Virus record (IMG/VR): IMGVR_UViG_3300031774_000010
Span: 1 to 60,111 of that record
DNA from: a virus
Strand: one strand, 5' to 3'
Length of the DNA stretch: 60,111 bases
The position numbers were made by a program, and so were the translations under genes. The notes beneath the pieces are model-generated. The model was not told where the DNA came from, did no database searches, and worked only from the letters and a program-made list of their open reading frames with translations. Positions within the stretch are counted from its first letter, which is position 1, and each line of letters starts with the position of its first letter. This document shows positions 33,364 through 41,032 of this stretch, piece after piece.

Positions 33364-33579
33364 ATGGACGCAATCGAGCTTCCAATGGACGTTGAATTTC
33401 AAATTCATGCCACTGCATTAGCGATTCAGCAGTTAGATCGTGATGATTTAGAAGAAGCTTTTATCGAAATGCTCCATCAAAGAGCGTTAGACCGCCAAAT
33501 GTTCTTTGGTGTTCTAAAAGATCACGGCATTGATGCCGACATTAAATTCAACATCTCCACTGTGGGACAGGTTTCTTAA
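33364..33579 (+). CDS. nblA: NblA-like phycobilisome degradation protein
   Basis: Seventy-one residues in the size range of NblA (about 60 residues). The layout ELPMDVEFQIHATALAIQQL, then E.F.EMLHQRALDRQMFFGV, LKDHGI matches NblA: acidic-hydrophobic start with EF, a helix with QxL, a Glu pair and a second helix ending RQ.(L/M)(F/Y)...LK. Host NblA tags phycobilisomes for Clp protease and frees amino acids. Phage-encoded versions are known. Its own promoter and position beside lysis genes suggest timed expression. The assignment is by eye from the helix pattern and should be confirmed by profile search. Confidence 0.65.
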   Translation: MDAIELPMDVEFQIHATALAIQQLDRDDLEEAFIEMLHQRALDRQMFFGVLKDHGIDADIKFNISTVGQVS

Positions 33580-33584
33580 ATACT

Positions 33585-33968
33585 ATGGCTACTCGCACTA
33601 TTGAAGGCACTATAGACACATTTAGTGTCGATACAGGCTCTGAAGTTACTTATCTTGGTGCTACGTCATCAGGAAATCCAGGAGAGGCTATTAGAGCTTT
33701 TCGTGTTAACCCAGGTGGGACTGGGAACATTATTGTAAAACTTGATAAAACCAGTGGTGTTAATACTATGGAAGTATTTCAAGAAGATGCCTATGGAGGA
33801 AGCAGTGCTGCCACTGGATATAAAGTTTTTACAAATATAGCTAAAGACGGTAAAGGCAAAGGCGCTGTTGGTACAGCTGTTACTAATGCTGCAAAGAATT
33901 ACGTTGTGTTGCTTACTTTAGATGGTTATTCTGAAGTCAGTTACAACGGAAGCGTTGACGTCCCATAA
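33585..33968 (+). CDS. Beta-rich protein of unknown function
   Basis: A 127-residue Gly/Thr/Val-rich protein with alternating strands (TIEGTIDTFSVDTGSEVTYL; GNIIVKLDKTSGVNTMEVFQ), resembling small virion or sugar-binding beta proteins. It starts five bases after the nblA stop and overlaps the following lysozyme-like frame by up to 47 bases. It may be a virion decoration protein placed in the lysis region. No family recognised. Confidence 0.6.
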   Translation: MATRTIEGTIDTFSVDTGSEVTYLGATSSGNPGEAIRAFRVNPGGTGNIIVKLDKTSGVNTMEVFQEDAYGGSSAATGYKVFTNIAKDGKGKGAVGTAVTNAAKNYVVLLTLDGYSEVSYNGSVDVP

Positions 33969-34701
33969 GAAGGAAAAAGTAAAACAAACTTGGAAACAGC
34001 ATCCTTTTCTTACTTGGAAAGGAATAGAATTAATAAAAAGTTATTATCCTGCTCGTACTCATATTGGTATGGGTAGGTATGCCACGTATAAGGATTATGG
34101 AGAAGATATTTGGCGTATTGGGTATGGAAGTAAGAAATTAGGCAAAAGGTGGCTAGGAGCCAATGATGTAGCTACTGAAGAAGAAATTGATCAGCAATTA
34201 ATAGAAGATTTAAAGGAATTTTCTGATCTTGTTTCTAAGTACATCTTTGCCCCTTTAAATACAAATAGAAAGGCTGCTTTACTAAGTTTTGCTTTCAGTA
34301 TTGGTATTAGCTCTTTGAAAACCTGTCGTCTTTTAAATTTAATTAATAATTTTGCTAGTAAAACTGAATTAATTAGAGAATGGAGTCCTTATATCAATCG
34401 GTTGTGGTTTTCAGGTGGAGATCTGCTGGTAGCTCAACGTCGTATGGAATTAGATACATATCTGTCCCCTGACAAGACAATTCCAACGTTTGTTCCTCAT
34501 CACTGTCATTTAAAGAAATGTTTATTGAATCTCCCTGAGACTTATACTGGGGCTCCCAATCAAGTGAAAGCCATTGAATATCTTGAGAAAAAGTTACTTC
34601 AGTGGGATTCTTCTGGTGAGGTGTTACGACGATTTTTTCGTTATTGGTCTGAGACGCCACGTGGTCTAGGATCTCCCCAGCGGCGAAAGGGTCTCGACTA
34701 A
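33922..34701 (+). CDS. Lysozyme-like endolysin with degenerate active site
   Basis: Up to 259 residues; the start is uncertain because the first ATG lies 47 bases inside the preceding gene. Residues ~30-185 resemble GH24 lysozymes: GIELIKSYY, then YKDYGEDIWRIGYG (D58) and a helical lobe (LNTNRKAALLSFAFSIGISS). At the usual catalytic Glu (the E of LI..FEG) it has Tyr (YY at 41-42) and at the usual Thr it has Arg (WRIGYG). The last ~95 residues lie over an antisense gene. It may bind murein or be a divergent enzyme. Confidence 0.6.
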   Translation: MVILKSVTTEALTSHKKEKVKQTWKQHPFLTWKGIELIKSYYPARTHIGMGRYATYKDYGEDIWRIGYGSKKLGKRWLGANDVATEEEIDQQLIEDLKEFSDLVSKYIFAPLNTNRKAALLSFAFSIGISSLKTCRLLNLINNFASKTELIREWSPYINRLWFSGGDLLVAQRRMELDTYLSPDKTIPTFVPHHCHLKKCLLNLPETYTGAPNQVKAIEYLEKKLLQWDSSGEVLRRFFRYWSETPRGLGSPQRRKGLD

Positions 34702-34768
34702 GCATATCAATTGCGTCCATAAGTTTTAAATCATCAGTGTAGCCTTCTACAATGTCTTTGTAATTCAT
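34394..34768 (-). CDS. Unknown protein antisense to the lysozyme C-terminus
   Basis: A 124-residue protein; its ATG overlaps the upstream gene's stop (ATGA at 34765-34768), supporting real translation. Residues 1-38 are helical, the rest beta-rich with Asp/Ser/Glu. The last 308 bases are antisense to the lysozyme-like ORF, an overlap longer than usual for convergent phage genes. Function unknown. Confidence 0.6.
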   Translation of the reverse strand: MNYKDIVEGYTDDLKLMDAIDMLSRDPFAAGEILDHVASQTNNEKIVVTPHQKNPTEVTFSQDIQWLSLDWEPQYKSQGDSINISLNDSDEEQTLELSCQGTDMYLIPYDVELPADLHLKTTTD

Positions 34769-35070
34769 GATTTGTCTCCTTCTTTGTTTAAACCTATTTT
34801 AAGCAATACTAAATATCCAATCAAATCTTGTATTACATCTTCATCTGTTGCTATTAAACCAGCTCCTTTTTTTATTCGGTTTAGTTTGTCATCAATTCTT
34901 ACAAGTAACTGTTCTACAGCGCTAGATTTACTAAAAATCCTCGAAGGATTCATTGCAGAGTCACCATATTGTTGATTTTTATAAAGTAATAGCTCTTTTA
35001 TGTCATCACATACACAAGCTATTTGTAGTTGTGTTTCAGTCATTGCAGAATTGGTATTGTCTGTATCCAT
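34765..35070 (-). CDS. MazG/DUF1599-like nucleotide pyrophosphohydrolase-type protein
   Basis: A 101-residue all-helical protein. The pattern LLLYKNQQYGDSAMNPSRIF (residues 27-46), EQLLVRIDDKLNRI (53-66) and D...DLIGYLVLLKI (77-92) matches the DUF1599/MazG-like group (K...YGDSA.NP.RIFS..(D/S)..EQ...R.DDKL.RI........DLIGYL.LL). Related phage enzymes hydrolyse non-canonical or excess nucleotides. Metal-binding acids are visible (D60/D61 and D79/D82 region). Substrate not predictable here. Confidence 0.65.
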   Translation of the reverse strand: MDTDNTNSAMTETQLQIACVCDDIKELLLYKNQQYGDSAMNPSRIFSKSSAVEQLLVRIDDKLNRIKKGAGLIATDEDVIQDLIGYLVLLKIGLNKEGDKS

Positions 35071-35088
35071 GAACTTTTAGTTTAACCT

Positions 35089-35715
35089 CTAGTTAATTAC
35101 TTTACCAATGTGTGAAAAGATTTCTACAAATTTATCAGTTTGTTGAAATCCAAACTCTAATTTGGGTAAGTATATAAAATATCCCCAAAACATAGGTGCT
35201 TTTAATGTAAATAAGTCTTTCCCATGTATGGTGTTTGCCCTTTGATAAGGAATACAAACTGGATAATCCCACATTTCTGGTAATATTCTCATCATTTCGG
35301 GATATGTAGTAAAAAATAAGGCTTCAGGTATATTTCTTAGTTTCCATTCTCTTAAAAGACGTTGAAACCAAATAATAGAAGGTGCTTTTGCTGCGCCACC
35401 AGCTCTTTTACTCCATCTCCATGTACCTCTTTGTTTACTAAAAGAACATCTTCCATATGTAGGAGGAAATAAATATGTTTTACCTGTCCATGGGTCTTGC
35501 ATATTTAAACCATCTTCTTTTAATGTATATACTTTTTTTGCTCTTAAAAATTGTGCATTAGCATTGTGTGTTGAACAAGGATCGAGATCAATATCCCCTA
35601 GCAATGCACTTATGTAAGGTATGTAATCTGCTGGAGTAAGCCAATCATCCTCAATATGAAGGATTCTTCCAAGAATAAATTTATATTGTTTCCACGATAA
35701 CGGTTTCTTTGTCAC
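35089..35715 (-). CDS. Dam-like (phage N6-adenine) methyltransferase with altered catalytic motif
   Basis: A 208-residue protein. LTPADYIPYI (26-35) then DIDLDPCSTHNANA (41-54) and EDGLNMQDPWTGKTYLFPPT (67-86) follow the layout of phage Dam-type methyltransferases (TP...(L/F)......DLD.(A/C)(A/S)....NA....(Y/F)(F/Y)T...DGL.Q.W.G...(N/D)PPY(G/S)). The catalytic (N/D)PPY is FPPTYG, so the first residue is Phe and Thr is inserted. This may be a non-methylating, DNA-binding relative or one with a shifted active site. Confidence 0.6.
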   Translation of the reverse strand: MTKKPLSWKQYKFILGRILHIEDDWLTPADYIPYISALLGDIDLDPCSTHNANAQFLRAKKVYTLKEDGLNMQDPWTGKTYLFPPTYGRCSFSKQRGTWRWSKRAGGAAKAPSIIWFQRLLREWKLRNIPEALFFTTYPEMMRILPEMWDYPVCIPYQRANTIHGKDLFTLKAPMFWGYFIYLPKLEFGFQQTDKFVEIFSHIGKVIN

Positions 35716-36113
35716 ATTTGAAGAAGTCCTGTTTGCTCTTCATTAGTTTTAAAATGAAAAAGTTGTATATCATCTTTATCTTGAAGTATAAATAATGCTT
35801 CTTTTTCTGGATCAAGAGATTCTGCTATCGATATTGCTTTTCGTAAGTGCTCCACTCCGTGTAATTCTTTGTTATTTGCATCGTTTACTGCTTTTATTAA
35901 TAAATCTACGGTTAAATAAAACATACTTTCTTTATCTTTTTTTTGAGGCATAAAAATCATTGCACCAGGTCCTTCATTTTTATAAAATTTCTTATAATAT
36001 TCTGCTTGATCAGCCACTATTCGTTCAATTGATAGCTTTAATAGTTTTTCTTCTGTCTCTCCTGTTGTTGTTCCCAACATTTTTAAGAGTAATTTGTTAC
36101 GCCTGCTTGTCAT
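35712..36113 (-). CDS. Unknown helical protein, 133 residues
   Basis: A 133-residue charged helical protein. Its stop overlaps the next gene's start by four bases (35712-35715), so it lies in the minus-strand operon 37082-34394. The segments SIERIVADQAEYYKKFYK and LDPEKEALFILQDKDDIQLF suggest a compact helical-to-beta fold, but no family is recognised. Likely early accessory function by context. Confidence 0.6.
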   Translation of the reverse strand: MTSRRNKLLLKMLGTTTGETEEKLLKLSIERIVADQAEYYKKFYKNEGPGAMIFMPQKKDKESMFYLTVDLLIKAVNDANNKELHGVEHLRKAISIAESLDPEKEALFILQDKDDIQLFHFKTNEEQTGLLQM

Positions 36114-36732
36114 TAGATTCTCCTGATACTTTAGTGTAACTCGCTTCCTCTGATTTGACAGGTTTAATTTTTGGTACAGATTTTATATGTTTCCCTAAAC
36201 CAGATTTTTTTAAAGTTTCTAATAATTTAGGTAAGGGTTTATATAGGACAACAGCCTTCTGCATATTACCTATTTTTTTAATGAGTTTTCCATTTTCATC
36301 TCTGAGTTTTGTCAATTCTTCTTGTCTTATTAAGTATTCTGCTACACATCTATAACGTCTTTTTTCAGATAAATTAATTTCAGGATATCTATCACAAATC
36401 GTACTAGTTCTCATATCGCTGAATGTTAAACGTATTTGGTCAGCTAAAGATAATCCCAGCATTAGATCTGTAGTACTAGTTTCATATCCTCGAATTAAAT
36501 CTAAATATCTACGGAGATCAGAAGTTTTAAAGCTTCCAGAGGGAGGTATAAACATTTCTACTTGTTCTATTAACGAAGGCATTAAAAATTTTTTATAATT
36601 ATCTATTGTTACTTTCTCAATATTTAATTCCGTAAAACGGTAACTTTGATAGACTTTAGGGGTATTTTCAGCTGGTTCGTAATCTGTGTTTTCTAGGACA
36701 TGCAACCAATCCTCAGTGTTAATTATTGTCAT
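36097..36732 (-). CDS. Unknown protein, 211 residues
   Basis: A 211-residue protein with Tyr/Arg/Lys-rich helical middle (KTSDLRRYLDLIRGYETSTT; SEKRRYRCVAEYLIRQEELT) and a disordered basic C-terminus (KIKPVKSEEASYTKVSGESN). It overlaps the downstream start by 17 bases and the upstream stop by four. Possible nucleic-acid-binding protein judging from basic helices; no family recognised. Confidence 0.6.
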   Translation of the reverse strand: MTIINTEDWLHVLENTDYEPAENTPKVYQSYRFTELNIEKVTIDNYKKFLMPSLIEQVEMFIPPSGSFKTSDLRRYLDLIRGYETSTTDLMLGLSLADQIRLTFSDMRTSTICDRYPEINLSEKRRYRCVAEYLIRQEELTKLRDENGKLIKKIGNMQKAVVLYKPLPKLLETLKKSGLGKHIKSVPKIKPVKSEEASYTKVSGESNDKQA

Positions 36733-37082
36733 TCAAGGATGCTGTCTTCTTTGATCTTAGCTGATTTTTTGTATTCGTCCCATTGTCTCTTGTGGTCAGT
36801 CATTAGAGTCTGAATAAAAAATTCTCGAAGTTTACTTATTTTAGGTTTAAAATTTAAATATAATTCTTTTTTAGTCTTATTAGACATCCATAAAGACTCA
36901 GCTAACATTTTTTGACTATCAGTAAGTAAAGTATCTTTTAAATCTTTCGTGGACATATCCTCTATAAGTTCGCTAAACTCCGTAAGGAAAGGATATTGTT
37001 TGCTATGAAGAGACCCATCACTTATGCCGAATTGTTGTTGATTTTGATTTTTATTCCTTTTGGTTATGTTGGAGTCCAGCAT
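36729..37082 (-). CDS. Unknown helical protein, first gene of accessory operon
   Basis: A 117-residue basic helical protein (Lys/Gln-rich start, several amphipathic helices). It starts the 37082-34394 minus-strand operon and faces the divergent plus-strand DUF4214 gene across 55 bases. No family recognised. Its leading position suggests early expression. Confidence 0.55.
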   Translation of the reverse strand: MLDSNITKRNKNQNQQQFGISDGSLHSKQYPFLTEFSELIEDMSTKDLKDTLLTDSQKMLAESLWMSNKTKKELYLNFKPKISKLREFFIQTLMTDHKRQWDEYKKSAKIKEDSILE

Positions 37083-37137
37083 TTACACGGGTTTGTCACA
37101 GATAGAATCAGTATAGAAATAAAACAAAAGTGAGTAA

Positions 37138-38367
37138 ATGGCTACTGAAGATAATTCTAGAATAGGTGCTACTGTCGTTTATGATTCTCCACATGCTCTC
37201 GATGCTGCAAGGAGATACAAAGAACAGATAGCTGGTCAATTAGATTATTTAAGAAAAGGTCGTCCTTCTTCTCCTGCCGAACAAAAACTTGGTTCAATAG
37301 ATACTAAATTTTTAGCAGCAACTTTAGGTAAGGGTTCTCTTCCTCAAAATTATGGTACTTCTTTACCATCTGGAACTACTACATCTAGTGATTGGTTAGG
37401 TAATTTTTATGCAGAAAACAATATTGGAGGTCCTGGAGGTAATCTAGATACAAGAGCAAGAAATTACTGGGAAAACTCAGCAGCAGATAAAGGTATATAT
37501 GAGACTAAAAAAATTATTGAAGGTACTGCTAAAAATGAAGGAACATGGGGTACACGTACTCCTGTGTCTGGGGGTATTAAGACTGATCCCTTTTTAAAAA
37601 GGTCTGGTGGAGATTATCTAGGTTGGCATCGGAATAACCCAGTCAATATGAGTGGTGCGTTAGATGATGATTCATGGGTTAAAGGCGCATATCAATCTTT
37701 ATTAGGTAGAGAAGCTGATGATGCTGGTTTAGCCCACTGGAAAGGAGCTTTAGCTAGTGGTCAAAGTAGAGATGATGTTGTAGCAAATTTTAGAAAACAA
37801 CCTGAATATAGAGACAAATTTATTGGCGAAGCTTATAGAAATTTATTAGGTCGAGATGCGGATGTAGGAGGTAATGATTATTGGAGTAAAGCAATGGAAG
37901 GAGGTCAATCTGAAGATTCTGTAATTGCCAATATAAAAAGAAGTGATGAGTTTGGTAGACAACAGCAAAATTCAATGCGTGATGCAGTTTCAACAAAAAA
38001 TAATCTGGATTTAATGAATGAGGCTTATAACGAGCAAATATCTTCATTAGGTAGACGGAGGCAAGAAGCACAAGATGCTGTTCAAAAACAATATGGAACT
38101 ACACCAGATTATTCTCCTTTATTAACTACAGATCCAACTATTTACACTCAAGATCCAGAAGCATCACAATTAGCCTCAATTAATTATTTAGCAAGTCAAG
38201 ATCCTTCTAAAGGTTCTCCAACTATTTGGGGACAAGCATTAAGAGATGCCAGTGCTAAGGCAATAGGAAGTATTGATATTGAAGGTCTTGTTTCAGGTTT
38301 TTTTGATGCAAGAAAAGCTAATAAGAATGCTCAACAATCTTTAGATAACTATGTAAATTATTTTTAA
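37138..38367 (+). CDS. Protein with two DUF4214 repeats
   Basis: A 409-residue protein. Two tandem DUF4214-like units span about residues 180-227 and 228-277: (W/F)(V/I)(K/G).AY..LLGR.AD..G...W...(L/M).(S/G)GQS.D.V(V/I)AN. DUF4214 is common in cyanobacterial and other surface or cell-wall-associated proteins. The N-terminal ~175 residues are polar and Gly/Ser-rich, and the C-terminus (~280-409) is helical and Gln/Ala-rich. A virion or host-surface role is plausible. It overlaps the convergent neighbour by four bases. Confidence 0.7.
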   Translation: MATEDNSRIGATVVYDSPHALDAARRYKEQIAGQLDYLRKGRPSSPAEQKLGSIDTKFLAATLGKGSLPQNYGTSLPSGTTTSSDWLGNFYAENNIGGPGGNLDTRARNYWENSAADKGIYETKKIIEGTAKNEGTWGTRTPVSGGIKTDPFLKRSGGDYLGWHRNNPVNMSGALDDDSWVKGAYQSLLGREADDAGLAHWKGALASGQSRDDVVANFRKQPEYRDKFIGEAYRNLLGRDADVGGNDYWSKAMEGGQSEDSVIANIKRSDEFGRQQQNSMRDAVSTKNNLDLMNEAYNEQISSLGRRRQEAQDAVQKQYGTTPDYSPLLTTDPTIYTQDPEASQLASINYLASQDPSKGSPTIWGQALRDASAKAIGSIDIEGLVSGFFDARKANKNAQQSLDNYVNYF

Positions 38368-39041
38368 GGAGCTAACGTACCAAAATCAATACTTGATGAA
38401 ACACCTTCATTAACTTTTTCAAAATTTGTTTTCTCTGTAATTGTTTTATTTATTAATCCCCAGTCAACGTCAGTAACATTTATACTAATTGAATAAGTAG
38501 TTTCTAAATATCTAATATCATTTGTAATTAAAAATAAATATTTACCAGGGTCTAGAGTTGTTACAGGATAATCATTCTCAAGTGTTTCACTTTCATCATC
38601 TAAATAATCAATTGCAGCTTCTTTTGCTACATAACCTGAGTCATTTATTGGTAATTCTTCTCTTCTAGTTCTTTCAAATATTTGATAAAAAGCTACTAAT
38701 GTATTTTTATTTGTATTTTGCTCATAAGAAAACTGGCTAAAGTTCTGTGTAAATTGTACTGACCTTGGTTTTGTTAATTCTATTTGATAAAAAGTAGTCT
38801 GTTTACGTGATAAACCACCATGAGAGTTTTTTATTTCTACTGTTCTAAAAATTGATGTAAAGTCTCCAAGATCTATCGGATCATAGATACTATCTCCAGT
38901 ATTTGCTGGTAAAGGATCAGAACCAAAATAAGAAGTAGGTCCATATGCAGTAGGACCTGCTCCTCCAGTTGGATAAGATTCCACTGTTCCTAGATTGTAA
39001 AAACCTGTATTACTAGGAATTGTTGTTAGATACCGTGACAT
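38364..39041 (-). CDS. Beta-rich exported-looking or virion protein
   Basis: A 225-residue protein. Residues ~80-195 have beta-sandwich character (RTVEIKNSHGGLSRKQTTFY; KPRSVQFTQNFSQFSYEQNT; LDPGKYLFLITNDIRYLETT). The layout resembles pre-peptidase C-terminal domains that decorate secreted or phage proteins (xFY.(I/V)(E/D)L..P..(I/V).......L..G.Y.(I/L)). There is no signal peptide. It overlaps both neighbours. The family is suggestive only. Confidence 0.55.
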   Translation of the reverse strand: MSRYLTTIPSNTGFYNLGTVESYPTGGAGPTAYGPTSYFGSDPLPANTGDSIYDPIDLGDFTSIFRTVEIKNSHGGLSRKQTTFYQIELTKPRSVQFTQNFSQFSYEQNTNKNTLVAFYQIFERTRREELPINDSGYVAKEAAIDYLDDESETLENDYPVTTLDPGKYLFLITNDIRYLETTYSISINVTDVDWGLINKTITEKTNFEKVNEGVSSSIDFGTLAP

Positions 39042-39360
39042 ACTCCTTTGCTAAGCCAGTGAAGAGACTATTAGTTCTTCCTGATTTATTATATAATTCT
39101 TCCATTATTCTACTCCGTTCAGGATATACACCTTCTTCTTCTTTTGTAGCATAATTGTGATAATCAAGAGCAATTTCTAAGTGATTTAATCTAGCTGCAG
39201 CTTCTTCCTTTGTATCACACCATGCTCCGATTGTGGTATTCCCATCAAGTACTATCATTGGTGCATAATTTTTTTCTTTTAAATGATAATTACTCTGAAC
39301 TACTTGACTCTTTTTCAGAGTTATTTTTTCTCTCTTTGTAGTGTTTGAAGATGTTGTCAT
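39013..39360 (-). CDS. Unknown protein, 115 residues
   Basis: A 115-residue protein: Lys/Thr-rich start, a beta core (YAPMIVLDGNTTIGAWCDTK), then a helix (EEAAARLNHLEIALDYHNYA). Its start lies 71 bases inside the end of the HNH-like gene and its end 29 bases inside the next. Tight packing supports a shared minus-strand operon. Function unknown. Confidence 0.55.
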   Translation of the reverse strand: MTTSSNTTKREKITLKKSQVVQSNYHLKEKNYAPMIVLDGNTTIGAWCDTKEEAAARLNHLEIALDYHNYATKEEEGVYPERSRIMEELYNKSGRTNSLFTGLAKEYVTVSNNNS

Positions 39361-40501
39361 GAGTAAGTTTAACGCACTGTAGTTTTGTAGGGGATGACTC
39401 GTTTTCGAGTTCTTTGATTGTAAGGTGCAAAGGGTTACAACAAAAAGGTTTACAAGATTTTTTTGTAAAGATCCTGTATTTACCTGTATAACCGCGACTC
39501 AACCAAAAAGCAACTCGCGATGCTGATTGAGTTTTACCACTATGGAATGGAGAAGGAAAATATGCAACTGACTCACTTCCATTTTTCTTTGTTGAACCAT
39601 TCCAAGCCCAACATTCATTATCTTCACCAATATCAACTTGGTCCCAAAAACGTTTAATTTGCCAATGCCAACGAAAATCAAAATTACGCACATCAATAGT
39701 GCATCGATCATTTTTTATTTCTTTCATACAATCTAAGCACTCTCCCATAAGGCCAAAATTACCTTTATGTGTTGTAGATCCTTTCGCATGCCAAGGACAT
39801 TCATAATTATTTTTCATGTGATAATTCAAATTAAATTCATCCGCTTCTGTAGAATACTCTGTAGTCAACTTTTTATATAAAGCTGCAATATTCTTCCAAA
39901 GAAGTTGTTTATCAGGATTTTCATTGACGTCTTCAGGAATATAAGTCTCATAATTACAAATTCTTCTGACAGTTTGATAAGGAAGTCTGTAAGTCTTTGA
40001 TAATTTTAAACTACTTATGCCTGACTCACTTTCCTGTCGCAGTTTACTTATTAAAGTGTTATTAATGCCTGTTTTATTTCTTTCATTGTTTTCTTTTGCT
40101 ACATCTGCCCTTGTTCCCCAGTAATAATGAGATGGATTTAGACAATATTGAGACTCACAAATAGACCGACGAACAATAATTGGTTTTAAAGGATCAGGAT
40201 CTTGCCCAGCCATAGCTAAAAGCAAAGGACGTGCATCTCGACCCCTGTAAGAGAGTCGAACCTTTTTACTAGTGGTAAAACCTTGAAATATTGTGTGATT
40301 ACATTGATCACGCCGCTTCAAACACCAGCATTTGTCTTTTCCACGTAGCTGTAAAGCTATTTGAAAGGCTTTTACAAAGGTAATTTTGTCATTTGGTGTA
40401 AGAGAGGTAGCTAAAAAAGCATCCATTTTAGGAAAAACAGTTAGGGTGCAAGGTGTTCTACACATTAAACCTCTTCTGGCGCAATGGCAATCATTGAACA
40501 C
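39290..40501 (-). CDS. HNH-like protein with two Cys-rich modules and a helix-turn-helix
   Basis: A 403-residue protein with GTG start. Residues ~111-141 (C115...C120LNPSHYYWGT..V..E) and ~300-375 (CWAWNG...RVAFWLSRG...CKPFCCNPLHL) each resemble the zinc-binding half of phage His-Me finger nucleases (CW.W.G...R..(Y/W)...C.....C.NP.HL..(G)T). Between them, residues ~150-183 form a resolvase-like HTH (SLKLSKTYRLPYQTVRRI). The His of the usual AHR motif is Ser (ASR) in the second module. Likely a homing-type DNA-binding protein, possibly catalytically impaired. Confidence 0.6.
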   Translation of the reverse strand: MFNDCHCARRGLMCRTPCTLTVFPKMDAFLATSLTPNDKITFVKAFQIALQLRGKDKCWCLKRRDQCNHTIFQGFTTSKKVRLSYRGRDARPLLLAMAGQDPDPLKPIIVRRSICESQYCLNPSHYYWGTRADVAKENNERNKTGINNTLISKLRQESESGISSLKLSKTYRLPYQTVRRICNYETYIPEDVNENPDKQLLWKNIAALYKKLTTEYSTEADEFNLNYHMKNNYECPWHAKGSTTHKGNFGLMGECLDCMKEIKNDRCTIDVRNFDFRWHWQIKRFWDQVDIGEDNECWAWNGSTKKNGSESVAYFPSPFHSGKTQSASRVAFWLSRGYTGKYRIFTKKSCKPFCCNPLHLTIKELENESSPTKLQCVKLTHDNIFKHYKERKNNSEKESSSSE

Positions 40502-40778
40502 CCAAAATCTAATTTTTTTTCCCTTATTTATTTACTTCTAAGGAGGAGAGGGTTAGGTACGTGACTGTAAGTTATCTTATCTTCACTCATGTACCTATCC
40601 CTAACGCTTACGTACTTAAGATAAAAGCCTATATTTTTTAAGTTTTTGGGTGTTTATACCAAAACCATTGCAATGAAAGCTATTAAGAGAAAATCGCATA
40701 AAAAAAGTAGCTTCTCCCTACCGTTTTTAAGGGTATTTTTTTGTTTTTAATGTTTATTGAGATTTTCGAAGGTTGAGG
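40497..40778. other. Repeat-bearing intergenic region
   Basis: About 280 bases without a convincing gene. AACACCCAAAA (40497-40507) is exactly inverted at 40644-40654. TTATCTTA (40572-40579) is inverted at 40617-40624. GGTTAGGTACGTGACTGT (40551-40568) recurs with one change at 40777-40794, where it encodes the end of a small gene. A weak hairpin TACC...GGTA followed by seven T lies near 40720-40743. It could be a regulatory or attachment region, or the remains of a duplication. No tRNA is visible. Confidence 0.5.
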
Positions 40779-40949
40779 TTAGGTGCGTGACTGTTCAAAT
40801 AATTCTGCGTATGTTTGAGCTTCGTCAAAGGAGTGGGTATAACGACACATGGCGTCATTAAGGCAACAGACACGATGCATTTGGTGTCCATTTCTGGTTA
40901 AAGTTTTAATAGTTGTCCCATTAGGAAAGTTAATCAAAATAATAGGCAA
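40779..40949 (-). CDS. Small unknown protein with TTG start, 56 residues
   Basis: A TTG at 40949, right after an in-frame TAA, opens a 56-residue frame: PIILINFPNGTTIKTLTRNG, then HRVCCLNDAMCRYTHSFDEA and a helical end. Balanced amino-acid use and an ORF-like core (beta hairpin, Cys/His-rich middle, helix) suggest a real gene despite the rare start. It resembles distantly the 59-residue gene at 50602 in overall plan (beta start, Cys, DEA helix). Function unknown. The plus-strand gap 40950-41032 holds only AT-rich leader. Confidence 0.6.
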   Translation of the reverse strand: MPIILINFPNGTTIKTLTRNGHQMHRVCCLNDAMCRYTHSFDEAQTYAELFEQSRT

Positions 40950-41032
40950 TTATCCAGTGTTATTATTATAAAAACTCTGATAAAAATAAAGGTAGTTATA
41001 GCTTTATAATTAATAAAACTAGGTAAAGATTA

